Shown piece by piece: positions 7,505 through 15,618 of a stretch of DNA of 64,000 nt. Where the stretch lies: NCBI RefSeq assembly GCF_004153545.1, contig NZ_SDVA01000011.1, forward strand, positions 62,001 to 126,000, read 5' to 3'. Source of the DNA: Serinicoccus sediminis. GTDB taxonomy: Bacteria; Actinomycetota; Actinomycetes; Actinomycetales; Dermatophilaceae. The position numbers and the translations under genes were made by a program. Every line of letters starts with the position of its first letter. Within the stretch, counting starts at the first letter, position 1. Below the pieces are notes generated by a model that was not told the origin of the DNA, did not search any database, and worked only from the letters and a program-made list of their open reading frames with translations.

Positions 7505-8625
7505 GCGCCCGCCCCCACCACGGCCGCCACGGCACCCGCGACCCGCTCCAGGTCCTGCGGCGTCAGCGACGGGTGCACCGGCAGGCTGATCACCTCGGCC
7601 GCCGCCCGCGCCGTCTGCGGCAGCTCCCAGTCCGGCGCGAACCGCGACAACGACACCAGCTCGTGGTTCGGCGTCGGGTAGTACACCCCGCACCCCACCG
7701 CGTGCTCCTCCCGCAGCGCCCGCACGACCTCGTCCCGCTGCGCCCCGGACGCGCCCTCGATCCGCACCGTGTACTGGTGGTACACGTGCGTGCACCCCTC
7801 ACGCACCACCGGCACCACCACCCCCGGCACGCCCGACAGGTGCTCGTCCAGCCACGCCGCGTTCGCCTGCCGCGCCTGCGTCCACGCCCCGACCTTGCCC
7901 AGCTGCACCCGCCCGATCGCCGCGTGGATGTCGGTCATCCGGTTGTTCAACCCGATGACCTCGTTCGCGTACTGCCTCTCCATCCCCTGGTTGCGCAGCA
8001 ACCGCACCCCCCGCGCGATCTCCTCGTCCGCGCACGCGACCATCCCGCCCTCGCCGGAGGTCATGTTCTTCGTCGGGTACAGGCTGAACATCGCGAACGA
8101 CCCGAAGCTGCCCACCGGCGCGCCCTGGAACGTCGCCCCGTGCGCCTGCGCCGCGTCCTCGAACAGCTGCACGCCCGCCTCGGACGTCACCGCCCGCAAC
8201 CCCTCCAGGTCCGCCGGGTGACCGTACAGGTGCACCGGCATCACCGCCGCCGTCCGGTCCGAGAGCACCTCGCGCACCGAGGCCGGGTCCAGGTTGAACG
8301 TGTCCGCGCTGATGTCCGCGAACACCGGCCGCGCCCCCGTCAACGCCACCGCGTTGGCCGTCGCCGCGAACGTGAACGACGGCACCACCACCTCGTCCCC
8401 CTCCCCGATCCCGCACGCCAGCAACCCCAGGTGCAACCCCGAGGTCCCCGAGTTCACCGCCACGCACGTGCGCCCACCCACCAGCTGCGCGCCGAACTCC
8501 TCCTCGAACGCCGCCACCTCCGGCCCCTGCGCCACCATCCCCGAGCGCAGCACCCGGTCCACCGCCGCCCGCTCGTCCTCCCCGATGAGCGGCTTGGCCG
8601 CGGGGATCATGGGCTGCTCGGTCAT
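7501..8625 (-). CDS. DegT/DnrJ/EryC1 sugar aminotransferase (WlbC/WbpE-like)
   Basis: 374 residues, PLP-dependent, fold type I. Visible family features are the cofactor region NSGTSGLHLGLLACGIGEGDEVVVP (first part of the domain), FEDAAQAHGA with the PLP-contacting Asp, and SLYPTKNMTSGEGGM, whose Lys forms the internal aldimine. It should aminate a 3-keto UDP-sugar made by the adjacent dehydrogenase (inference). ATG 8625 follows GGAGG by 6 nt and overlaps the acetyltransferase stop by 4 bp, so acetyltransferase, aminotransferase and dehydrogenase form one coupled operon. Confidence 0.87.
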   Translation of the reverse strand: MTEQPMIPAAKPLIGEDERAAVDRVLRSGMVAQGPEVAAFEEEFGAQLVGGRTCVAVNSGTSGLHLGLLACGIGEGDEVVVPSFTFAATANAVALTGARPVFADISADTFNLDPASVREVLSDRTAAVMPVHLYGHPADLEGLRAVTSEAGVQLFEDAAQAHGATFQGAPVGSFGSFAMFSLYPTKNMTSGEGGMVACADEEIARGVRLLRNQGMERQYANEVIGLNNRMTDIHAAIGRVQLGKVGAWTQARQANAAWLDEHLSGVPGVVVPVVREGCTHVYHQYTVRIEGASGAQRDEVVRALREEHAVGCGVYYPTPNHELVSLSRFAPDWELPQTARAAAEVISLPVHPSLTPQDLERVAGAVAAVVGAGA

Positions 8626-9236
8626 CGCTGTCCTCCGTCGGTCTCGGCACGGCGCAGTCCGCCGTCGCTCTCCCGGTATGTCGTCCCCTCCTGCGGGCAG
8701 CGCCACTCACCCGGTGCGCCGGTCGGCTCCAGCGGCCGGCCGGCGTGCCCGACCCAGCCGACCTGGCGGGCCGGGACGCCCACGACGAGGGCGTGGTCGG
8801 GGACGTCCTTGGTGACGACGGCACCGGCCGCCACGGTGGCCCAGGCGCCGACCCGCAGGGGCGCCACGCAGACGGCACGGGCGCCGATCGACGCGCCCTC
8901 GCCGATGGTGACCCCCACGGACTCCCAGTCGTCGGCCGACTTCAGCGAGCCGTCGGGGTTGACCGCGCGGGGGAAGGTGTCGTTGGTGAGCACCGCGGCC
9001 GGCCCGACGAAGACGCCGCGGCCGAGCTCGGCGGGCTCGTAGACCAGCGCGTAGTTCTGGACCTTGCAGTGGTCGCCCATCCGGACCCCCGTGCCCACGT
9101 AGGCGCCGCGACCGATGACGCAGCCCTCCCCCAGCACGGCGTCCTCACGCACCTGCGCGAGGTGCCAGACCGAGGTGCCGTCGCCGACGCTGGCGCTGGT
9201 CGCGACGTCGGCGCTGTCGACGATGCGTGTCGTCAC
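8622..9236 (-). CDS. Left-handed beta-helix N-acetyltransferase (WlbB/WbpD-like)
   Basis: 204 residues of hexapeptide repeats (for example TSVWHLAQVREDAVLGEGCV and later VTIGEGASIGARAVCVAPL). CKVQNYALVYEPAELGRGVFVGP is characteristic of the WbpD/WlbB sugar 3-N-acetyltransferases. It is the first gene of the diacetamido-sugar operon. GTG 9236 is preferred because GGGAG lies just upstream and the -10-like TAGAGT (9282-9277) would start RNA near 9270; an in-frame ATG at 9275 sits almost on the promoter and is unlikely to be used. About 25 C-terminal residues after the helix look like a short tail. Confidence 0.83.
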   Translation of the reverse strand: MTTRIVDSADVATSASVGDGTSVWHLAQVREDAVLGEGCVIGRGAYVGTGVRMGDHCKVQNYALVYEPAELGRGVFVGPAAVLTNDTFPRAVNPDGSLKSADDWESVGVTIGEGASIGARAVCVAPLRVGAWATVAAGAVVTKDVPDHALVVGVPARQVGWVGHAGRPLEPTGAPGEWRCPQEGTTYRESDGGLRRAETDGGQR

Positions 9237-9261
9237 GGGACTCCCATCAGGGGTGGTGGGG

Positions 9262-9282
9262 GACAATGCATGCATGACTCTA
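9262..9282. promoter_or_regulatory. Divergent promoter between sugar operon and GT2
   Basis: GACAAT (9262-9267, plus) lies 6 nt before ATG 9274, predicting a leaderless message. TAGAGT (9282-9277, minus) faces the acetyltransferase operon. Between them is the palindrome ATGCATGCAT. Read by eye; start sites are not measured. Confidence 0.45.
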
Positions 9283-9957
9283 ACGCCCGTGCAGGAGGAC
9301 GCCTGGCTGGTGATCCCCCTCTTCGAGGAGGCGCGGGTCATCGAGGAGGTCCTGCGGGAGGCCCGGCAGGTCTTCCCCCACGTGGTCTGCGTCGACGACG
9401 CCTCGCGGGACGACTCGGCGGCGCGGGCCCGGGCGGCCGGCGCGGTCGTCGTGCAGCACCCGTTCAACCTCGGCCAGGGCGCCGCCCTGCAGACGGGCAT
9501 GCGCTACGTGCTCGAGGCGACGGACGCGGCATACCTCGTCACCTTCGACGCCGACGGGCAGCACCGGCCGCAGGACGCCGCGGAGATGGTGCAGCGGGCC
9601 CGGCAGGAGCACCTGGCGGTGGTCTTCGGCTCCCGCTTCCTCGACCGGCGCACCCGGCCCGGGCTGGTGAAGAAGCTGGTCCTCAAGGCGGCCGTGTGGC
9701 TGACCAACCAGCAGACCGGCCTCAAGCTCACCGACGCCCACAACGGGCTGCGGGTCATCCGCCGCGACGCGGCGCAGCGCCTGGACCTGCGGCAGAACCG
9801 GATGGCGCACGCGACCGAGATCGTCCTGCAGCTGGGCCGGACCAGGCTGCCGTGGGCCGAGCACCCGGTGCACGTGCTCTACACCGACTACAGCCGCGCC
9901 AAGGGGCAGTCCCTCATCAACTCGGTCAACATCCTCGTCGACACCATCCTCAAGTGA
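9274..9957 (+). CDS. GT2 glycosyltransferase, polyprenyl-phosphate sugar synthase type
   Basis: 227 residues resembling dolichol-phosphate mannosyltransferase (DPM1) enzymes: WLVIPLFEEARVIEEVLREA, VVCVDDASRDDS, the DxD-type motif FDADGQHRPQD near residue 92, and GSRFLDRRTRP. No C-terminal membrane helices are present, so it would be a soluble or peripheral synthase that charges polyprenyl phosphate with a sugar for external glycan assembly. It is followed 48 nt later by a DUF2304 membrane protein, a pairing frequent for this subfamily. ATG 9274 is chosen from domain alignment and the -10 box 6 nt upstream. Confidence 0.85.
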   Translation: MTLTPVQEDAWLVIPLFEEARVIEEVLREARQVFPHVVCVDDASRDDSAARARAAGAVVVQHPFNLGQGAALQTGMRYVLEATDAAYLVTFDADGQHRPQDAAEMVQRARQEHLAVVFGSRFLDRRTRPGLVKKLVLKAAVWLTNQQTGLKLTDAHNGLRVIRRDAAQRLDLRQNRMAHATEIVLQLGRTRLPWAEHPVHVLYTDYSRAKGQSLINSVNILVDTILK

Positions 9958-10005
9958 GCCCCATGCCCGCGACACCACCGACCCCGCCCGAGCGGAGGCG
10001 CTGAC

Positions 10006-10473
10006 GTGCTCGACCAACCCCTCATCAAGGTCGTCCTGCTGGTGAGCGTCGTCGTCGTCACGACGATGCTGACCCGCTCCACGGCCGGTGTCCGCCACCA
10101 GGCGGTGCGCCGGCTGCTGCTCGTGGCCTTCGTCCTGCTCGCGGCGATCGCCATCCTCTTCCCCCGGGTGATGACGCAGGTCGCGCAGCTGCTCGGGGTG
10201 GGTCGTGGCGCGGACCTGCTGCTCTACGGCCTCACCGTGGTCTTCCTCGGGTATGTCGCGGCGTCCTACCGGCGGATGCGCGAGCTCGAGCAGCAGGTCA
10301 CCACGCTGGCCCGGGAGCTGGCGCTGCGGGCCGCGGTGCACGACACGACCGAGCACGACCTGACCGAGCCCGGGCAGCCGGGCTCAGGGCCGGTCAGACC
10401 GGAGACGCGCGGCGGCGACGACCCGGTCCCTCGACCCGCCCCCGGTCAGAGCTCGCGGCGCAACCCCTCGTAG
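10006..10473 (+). CDS. DUF2304 membrane protein
   Basis: 155 residues with three hydrophobic segments (about 6-22, 34-52 and 72-88) and a following amphipathic helix (YRRMRELEQQVTTLARELAL), the DUF2304 layout. Such proteins usually follow a DPM1-like GT2, as here, and may help present or flip the lipid-linked sugar (inference). Start GTG. The last 45 residues are Pro/Gly-rich, and their codons overlap the 3' end of the convergent phosphatase gene by 28 bp. Confidence 0.75.
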   Translation: MLDQPLIKVVLLVSVVVVTTMLTRSTAGVRHQAVRRLLLVAFVLLAAIAILFPRVMTQVAQLLGVGRGADLLLYGLTVVFLGYVAASYRRMRELEQQVTTLARELALRAAVHDTTEHDLTEPGQPGSGPVRPETRGGDDPVPRPAPGQSSRRNPS

Positions 10474-11228
10474 AGCTCGGGGCCCGCCGTCGCCAGGATC
10501 CGGCGGGGGTCGGCCCGCGGGCCGTAGGTCTCGCCGTCACCGGTCCCGACGACCCCGCCGAGCTCGCTGACGATGAGGGCGCCGGGGACGTGGTCCCAGG
10601 GCCGGGTGCCCTGGTAGAGCAGGCCCTCGCACTCCCCCTCGGCCAGCTTCGGGTAGTCGATGCCGCAGCTGACCCAGCTCAGCTCCAGCGGCGGCAGAGC
10701 GCCCAGCCGGTCGCCCACCCGGCGCCGCGCCGAGGTGCGGACACGCCACCCCGTCGGGTCCGAGCCGGGGTCGAGGCGGTCCAGCGGGTCACCGTTGCGG
10801 GTGGCCCCTGCACCGACCTCGGCGACGTAGGCGAGCTCGTGCTGCGGCTGCCAGATCCAGGCCCGGACGGTCTGCCCGCCGCGGGTCTCGGCCACCATCA
10901 CGGCGTGGTCCGGCGACCCGTGCACGAAGTTGCGGGTGCCGTCGACGGGGTCGACGGTGAAGGCGTGCTCGGCCCGCCGGAAGCCGGCGAGGCTGCTCTC
11001 GTCGTCGGCGAAGGCCTCCTCGCCCAGCACGACCGCCCCGGGGTATGCCGTCCGCAGCTCGCGGGTGATGAGCACCTCGGCCTCGCGGTCGGCGACCGTG
11101 ACGAGGTCGCCGGGGTGGGACTTGGAGGAGATCTCGTCCTCGTCCAAGGACCGGAAGCGGGGGGTGATGACCTCGTCGGCCACCTCCTGGAGGAGGCGCA
11201 GGACGCGGTCGGTGGCCAGGCTCGTCAC
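10446..11228 (-). CDS. Inositol-monophosphatase-family phosphatase
   Basis: 260 residues with all metal-site motifs of the Li+-sensitive IMPase superfamily: GDLVTVADREAE, VVLGEEAF (Glu), FTVDPVDGTRNF (DPxDGT) and RPWDHVPGALIVSELGG (WD). In actinobacteria this subfamily includes histidinol-phosphate phosphatase HisN as well as inositol phosphatases; no his genes are nearby, so substrate is open. GTG 11228 lacks a Shine-Dalgarno, and CAGGCT lies 6 nt upstream, suggesting a leaderless message. It overlaps the convergent DUF2304 gene by 28 bp. Confidence 0.83.
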   Translation of the reverse strand: MTSLATDRVLRLLQEVADEVITPRFRSLDEDEISSKSHPGDLVTVADREAEVLITRELRTAYPGAVVLGEEAFADDESSLAGFRRAEHAFTVDPVDGTRNFVHGSPDHAVMVAETRGGQTVRAWIWQPQHELAYVAEVGAGATRNGDPLDRLDPGSDPTGWRVRTSARRRVGDRLGALPPLELSWVSCGIDYPKLAEGECEGLLYQGTRPWDHVPGALIVSELGGVVGTGDGETYGPRADPRRILATAGPELYEGLRREL

Positions 11229-11331
11229 GGGACCAGCCTGTCACGGTCTCGTCCGTCGGGCCGCACCAGGCGGCGTGCTCCCGCGGCGGCAGGGCGTCGG
11301 GGCGTGCCCGCCCGGCTCGTGCACCGGTGCG

Positions 11332-11682
11332 TCAGCGTGGGGCCTTGACCGCCAGCACGGGGGCCGCCGCCTCGAGCAGGACCTGCTGGGCCGAGGAGCC
11401 CAGGATGAGCTTGCCGACCGCAGACCGGTGCCTGACGCCGATGACGATGAGGCTGGCGTCCTCCTCCGCGGCGATGTCGAGGAAGTCGCCCACGATGTCG
11501 CGGTCCCGCTCGTCGGGCTGGCGCACCCTCACCACCACCCCGTCGGCGGCGCGGACCTCCGGGCGTCCCTGCTGCACGGGCACGACGACCAGGTCGAGGG
11601 AGCGGCGACGCGCCTCGGCGACCGCCGCGTCCTGCGCGGCCCGTCCCTCCGGCGTCGACGTCCAGGCGAGCACGACGGTCAT
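11332..11682 (-). CDS. Universal stress protein family
   Basis: 116 residues, a single Usp domain on the short side for the family (about 140). It starts MTVVLAWTSTPEGRAA, has ASLIVIGVRHRSAVGKLILG, corresponding to the GxRxxxxxxxxxGS nucleotide-binding loop of ATP-binding Usp proteins, and ends in QQVLLEAAAPVLAVKAP. The loop is intact, so ATP binding is plausible. ATG 11682 is preceded by AGGAGG. It stands alone between a phosphatase and an antiporter transcribed the other way. Confidence 0.85.
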   Translation of the reverse strand: MTVVLAWTSTPEGRAAQDAAVAEARRRSLDLVVVPVQQGRPEVRAADGVVVRVRQPDERDRDIVGDFLDIAAEEDASLIVIGVRHRSAVGKLILGSSAQQVLLEAAAPVLAVKAPR

Positions 11683-11818
11683 GAGGATCCCTCCTGGTGC
11701 TCAGGCGACGGTGTCCCGTGATGGTAGCGCCGCCCCCCGGACGGACACTCCGTCCAGGTCGAGGCGCGACCGGGTGGCGTGGGTCTACCCTAATCACCAC
11801 CGCCGCCGAGGAGACATC

Positions 11819-13456
11819 ATGACCGAGGACCTGCCGATCCTGACCCTCCTGCCGCCGATCATCGCGATCGCCCTCGTCATCGCGACGAAGAAGGTGCTGC
11901 TGAGCCTGGGCGCGGGCGTCCTCGCCAGCGCCCTGCTCGTGGCGGACTTCAACCCGCTGGAGACCCTGCGTCTCGTCGGGACCGGCTTCGCCGCCCTCTT
12001 CTGGGAGGAGGGAGCGGTCAACACCTACTACGTCTACATCCTGCTGTTCACGCTGGCGCTGGGCGTCATCGCCTCGCTCATCCTCATGTCCGGCGGCAGC
12101 CAGGCCTTCTCGGACTGGGCGATCCAGCGGATCCGCACCCGCCGGGGCGCCCAGGGCCTGGCCGCGGGGCTCGGCATCGCCATCTTCATCGACGACTACT
12201 TCAACGCCCTCGCCGTCGGTCAGGTGGCGCGCCCGGTCACCGACCGGCACCACGTCGCCCGCGCCAAGCTGGCCTACCTCATCGACTCGACCTCGGCCCC
12301 GGTCGCGGTGCTCGTGCCGTTCTCCAGCTGGGGCGCGAGCATCATCGGCATCATGGCCCCTCTCGTCGCCGCCTCGGCGCTGACGGTCAGCGACGTCGGC
12401 GCCTTCGTCGGGGCCGCCGGGATGAACTACTACGCCATCACGGCGGTGCTGCTGGTCTGGGTCGTCGTGGTCTTCGGCATCGACTTCGGCCCCATGCGCG
12501 GCCAGGAGCGGCGGGCCATCACCGACGGGGAGACCTACGACGCCAGCGAGGAGATCCCCGGGGAGATCGCCGAGGACCTGCCCGTCCACTCCCCCGGTCA
12601 CAAGCGGGCGCTGGTCGTCCCGTTCCTGCTGCTCGTCATCGGGGTCCTGGGCGGCATCGTCTGGACCGGCTACCGCGGCACCGTCACCGCCGAGGACTAC
12701 GAGGCGGGCAGCGGGGTCGGCGTCCTGGACGTCATGGCCTCGACGGACGTCACCCAGGCCCTCATCTACGGCGCGGTGCTGGGGCTGGCCTCGGCGTTCT
12801 ACTACTACGTCCGCTACACGACCTCCAACCCCAAGTTCTCCGCGAGCACGCTGGGGCGCGGGGTCGTCAGCGGGCTGCAGTCGATGCTCCCGGCGGTCTA
12901 CATCCTGCTGCTGGCCTGGGTCCTCGGGGGGCTTATCAGCGAGCTGGGCACCGGGGAGTACCTCGGCGGTCTGGTGGAGAGCGCCAACATGGCGCCGCAG
13001 TGGCTGGTGCCCGTCATGTTCGTGCTGGCCGGGGCCATGGCCTTCTCGACCGGCACCTCCTGGGGCTCCTTCGGCATCCTGCTGCCGATCGCCGGCGACA
13101 TCATGAACAACGTCAGCGGGGGCGACGAGCTGCTGCTCGCCGCCTTCGGCGCGGTGCTCGCCGGGGCCGTCTGGGGCGACCACTGCTCGCCCATCAGCGA
13201 CACGACGATCCTGTCGAGCACCGGCGCCAGCTGCAACGTCATCACCCACGTCACCACCCAGCTGCCCTACGCCATCTCCGGTGCGATCATCGCGCTGCTC
13301 GGCTACGTCACCTTCGCGGCGACGGGCAGCGGCTGGCTCGGCTTCGGGGTCCTGCTGGTGGGCGTGGTCGCCTTCGCCCTGCTCGGCAAGACGGTGCTGC
13401 AGCGGCTCGAGGACGAGATCCCCGACGAGGAGCAGGCCAGCCGCGCCGGCACCTGA
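11819..13456 (+). CDS. NhaC-type Na+/H+ antiporter
   Basis: 545 residues with about 12 hydrophobic segments. Family signatures are LAYLIDSTSAPVAVLVPFSS in the first half and WGDHCSPISDTTILSSTGAS in the second, which places it in the NhaC/COG1757 antiporter family of the plasma membrane. A hydrophilic cytoplasmic-type loop (about residues 225-260) carries acidic residues. ATG 11819 follows GAGGAG by about 6 nt. Ion specificity (Na+/H+ or an organic-acid exchange as in MleN) cannot be decided from sequence. Confidence 0.87.
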   Translation: MTEDLPILTLLPPIIAIALVIATKKVLLSLGAGVLASALLVADFNPLETLRLVGTGFAALFWEEGAVNTYYVYILLFTLALGVIASLILMSGGSQAFSDWAIQRIRTRRGAQGLAAGLGIAIFIDDYFNALAVGQVARPVTDRHHVARAKLAYLIDSTSAPVAVLVPFSSWGASIIGIMAPLVAASALTVSDVGAFVGAAGMNYYAITAVLLVWVVVVFGIDFGPMRGQERRAITDGETYDASEEIPGEIAEDLPVHSPGHKRALVVPFLLLVIGVLGGIVWTGYRGTVTAEDYEAGSGVGVLDVMASTDVTQALIYGAVLGLASAFYYYVRYTTSNPKFSASTLGRGVVSGLQSMLPAVYILLLAWVLGGLISELGTGEYLGGLVESANMAPQWLVPVMFVLAGAMAFSTGTSWGSFGILLPIAGDIMNNVSGGDELLLAAFGAVLAGAVWGDHCSPISDTTILSSTGASCNVITHVTTQLPYAISGAIIALLGYVTFAATGSGWLGFGVLLVGVVAFALLGKTVLQRLEDEIPDEEQASRAGT

Positions 13457-13474
13457 GCCGCGGGGGCGACCCGC

Positions 13475-13795
13475 TCAGTCGATCTGCAGCTCGCCCATCG
13501 CGTCCCAGCCCTCGCCCTCGACCTGCCGCGAGATGATCTTCGGCGTCGCGGTCAGGTGGGGGCGCATCGCCTCGATGCCCTCGGTGAAGTGCGGGCTCTC
13601 GACGTGGGCGGCGGCCCCGTCGTCGGTGAACCCCTCGACGAGGACGAACTCGTGCGGGTCCTCCAGGCTGCGCGACCACTCGAAGAAGAGGTTGCCCTCC
13701 TCGGACCGCACGGCGGCGGTGTAGTCGGACACGATCTGCGGCCACTGCGACGAGGACTCGGCCTTGACGGGGAACTTCACGACGATGAGGTACAT
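13475..13795 (-). CDS. Antibiotic biosynthesis monooxygenase (ABM) domain protein
   Basis: 106 residues forming one ferredoxin-like ABM domain: MYLIVVKFPVKAE, EGNLFFEWSRSLEDPHEFVL, and HVESPHFTEGIEAM with the conserved His of the YgiN group. YgiN-like members are proposed quinol monooxygenases; others are scavenging or heme-related. No cofactor-binding motif is expected in this family. GAGCCT lies 6 nt before the ATG. It is convergent with the antiporter gene (18-bp gap), so it is its own transcription unit. Confidence 0.75.
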   Translation of the reverse strand: MYLIVVKFPVKAESSSQWPQIVSDYTAAVRSEEGNLFFEWSRSLEDPHEFVLVEGFTDDGAAAHVESPHFTEGIEAMRPHLTATPKIISRQVEGEGWDAMGELQID

Positions 13796-13930
13796 CCGCC
13801 CAGGCTCACCCTCGCGCCCGACGAGGTCAAGTCAGGAAAACCCGTTGCCGACGAGCACCCGGGGGCGCGATGCTTCCCGTGACGCGCACGACACCGGTCG
13901 TGCTCCCCGTGCGAGGAAGGAGGGACGACC

Positions 13931-14011
13931 ATGGCCCGCTCGACCACCGCCGCCACCCCTCCCTCCCTGCGCACCAGGAGCACCAGTGCACTCATCCTCC
14001 CCCTCGGGTGA
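13931..14011 (+). CDS. Possible 26-residue leader ORF upstream of the RIO kinase
   Basis: ATG 13931 has a strong ribosome site (GGAAGGAGGG, 6 nt upstream) and opens 26 codons ending at TGA 14009-14011. The frame overlaps the GTG start of the kinase gene by 26 bp in a different frame, so translation of the short ORF could set kinase translation. The peptide is Ser/Thr/Pro-rich with a hydrophobic end and resembles nothing I know. It could also be a false start; the Shine-Dalgarno is the main evidence. Confidence 0.35.
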   Translation: MARSTTAATPPSLRTRSTSALILPLG

Positions 14012-14849
14012 CCTCGACCCGTTCTTCGTCTTCGACTACACCCCCCTCGACGCGCTCGACCACCTCCCCGCCGACCAGCGGACCACGACCTACTGGGACG
14101 TCGAGGCGGGTCACCGTGGCCCCGCCCCCGTCCCCGCCTGGGTCGTCCAGGACTCCGGCGCCGTCGACACCGAGCTCGGCGTCCTCAAGACCGGCAAGGA
14201 GGCCGACGTCTTCCTCCTCGAGCGCGCCGTCGTCCCCCCTGGTGGCAGCCCCGCCTCCTGCCTGCTGGCCGCCAAGCGCTACCGGGACACCGACCACCGC
14301 TCCTTCCACCGCAGCGCGGTGTATGCCGAGGGCCGCGGCGTGCGACGGTCCCGCGACCAGCGTGCCCTGGCCCGCGGCAGCGCCTACGGCCGCCAGATCG
14401 CGGCCGGACGCTGGGCCGGGGCCGAGTGGGAGGCGATGCGCGGGGCGTGGGAGCACGGCGTACCCGTCCCCTACCCGGTCTCCCTCGACGGCACCGAGCT
14501 GCTCATGGAGTTCGTCGGGGACCCCGCGGGGGTGGCCGCACCCCGGCTGGCCCAGACCGTGGCCGACCCGGCGCTCCTGCAGCACCTGTGGGAGCAGGCG
14601 GGCACTGTCGTGCTGCAGCTGGCCGAGCTGGGCTGGGCGCACGGCGACCTGTCCGCCTACAACCTGCTGGTGCACCACGAGGCGCTGACGGTCATCGACC
14701 TGCCTCAGGTCGTCGATGTGGTGGCCAACCCGCAGGGTCCGGCCCTGCTCCATCGGGACTGCGTCAACCTCGCCACCTGGTTCCGAGGGCACGGGGTCGA
14801 CGCCGACGCCGAGGCGCTCTTCGCCGAGGCCGTGTCGCTGGCCCTGTGA
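13986..14849 (+). CDS. RIO1-type atypical protein kinase
   Basis: 287 residues. KTGKEADVFLLE replaces the usual glycine loop as in RIO proteins, LLAAKRYRDTDHR holds the ATP-binding Lys, GWAHGDLSAYNLLVH is the catalytic loop (Asp and Asn present), and LTVIDLPQVVD supplies the metal-binding Asp. Bacterial RIO proteins occur mostly in actinobacteria and their targets are unknown; archaeal and eukaryotic relatives act in ribosome maturation. GTG 13986 with AGGAG 5-6 nt upstream was chosen because the domain begins there; longer starts run through non-conserved sequence. Confidence 0.8.
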   Translation: MHSSSPSGDLDPFFVFDYTPLDALDHLPADQRTTTYWDVEAGHRGPAPVPAWVVQDSGAVDTELGVLKTGKEADVFLLERAVVPPGGSPASCLLAAKRYRDTDHRSFHRSAVYAEGRGVRRSRDQRALARGSAYGRQIAAGRWAGAEWEAMRGAWEHGVPVPYPVSLDGTELLMEFVGDPAGVAAPRLAQTVADPALLQHLWEQAGTVVLQLAELGWAHGDLSAYNLLVHHEALTVIDLPQVVDVVANPQGPALLHRDCVNLATWFRGHGVDADAEALFAEAVSLAL

Positions 14850-14855
14850 CGCCGG

Positions 14856-15293
14856 CTACGGCTGGGCGACCTCGCGGCGCAGCCGCACCATCGTCCACGA
14901 GTTGATGCCACCGGTGCGCTGGTAGTCGAGCTCGTCCAGGGCCACCGACGCCAGCGCCAGCCCGCGACCGTCCTCGGCGAAGGTGTCCTCGGGCATGGCC
15001 CACCGGCCGTCGGCCATCTGCTCCTCGTCGAGGTCGTAGGCCTGCCCGTCGTCGGACAGGACGGCCGCCAGCCGGTCCGGCAGCACCGCCAGGTCGAAGG
15101 TCCAGGCGACGTTGCCGTGCGGGCGTCCGTGCTCGACGACGTTGCCGGCGATCTCGATGACGGCGGTCTCGAAGAGCATGAGATCGGTGGCCTCGACGGA
15201 CTCGTGCTCCTCGGCGACCTGCTGGAGCAGGTCGTGCAGCTGGTCCAGGCTCTCCGGCACGGAGAGCCCTCTCAGGGTGTAGTCACCACTCAC
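14856..15293 (-). CDS. RsbW/SpoIIAB-like serine kinase (HATPase)
   Basis: 145 residues of a GHKL ATPase: N box in ETAVIEIAGNVVEHG, LSDDGQAYD for the G1 box and DGRGLALASVAL for the G2 box. This is the anti-sigma kinase fold that phosphorylates a STAS partner on Ser. It is the last gene of a four-gene run and its start overlaps the STAS gene by 11 bp. No sigma-factor gene accompanies it, unlike classical rsb or spoIIA operons, so its regulated target may be the neighbouring synthase (inference). Confidence 0.87.
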   Translation of the reverse strand: MSGDYTLRGLSVPESLDQLHDLLQQVAEEHESVEATDLMLFETAVIEIAGNVVEHGRPHGNVAWTFDLAVLPDRLAAVLSDDGQAYDLDEEQMADGRWAMPEDTFAEDGRGLALASVALDELDYQRTGGINSWTMVRLRREVAQP

Positions 15294-15618
15294 GACTGGC
15301 GTCCTCCACCGTCGGGAACGGACGCAGCACGCGATGGAGGCTGGTCAGCGTCAGCACCGTCATGACCTGGTCGGAGACGGCGGCGAGCCGCAGGTCGCCG
15401 CCGGCCTGACGAGCGGTCTTGAGGCCTCCCACGAGTGCCCCCAGACCGGAGGAGTCCACGAAGGTGGTCCCTCCCAGGTCGACGACGATCTGCGGGGACC
15501 CGTGCGCGACGGTCTGCGCGAGGACCTCGCGCAGCTGGGGGGCGGCGGTCATGTTGAGCCGGGGCGGCCCGGTCACCACGGCCTGACGGCCCTCGGTCCG
15601 GACCTCGATGGTGCTCAC
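15283..15618 (-). CDS. STAS-domain anti-sigma factor antagonist (RsbV-like)
   Basis: 111 residues, a lone STAS domain. TTFVDSSGLGALVGGL contains the Ser (DSSG) that RsbW-type kinases phosphorylate in this family. Its GTG start overlaps the stop of the GT2 synthase (GTGA) and its 3' end overlaps the kinase start, so synthase, STAS and kinase should be made in step. In known systems the phosphorylation state decides which partner the STAS protein binds; here a PP2C phosphatase lies at the operon head. Confidence 0.9.
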   Translation of the reverse strand: MSTIEVRTEGRQAVVTGPPRLNMTAAPQLREVLAQTVAHGSPQIVVDLGGTTFVDSSGLGALVGGLKTARQAGGDLRLAAVSDQVMTVLTLTSLHRVLRPFPTVEDASREW

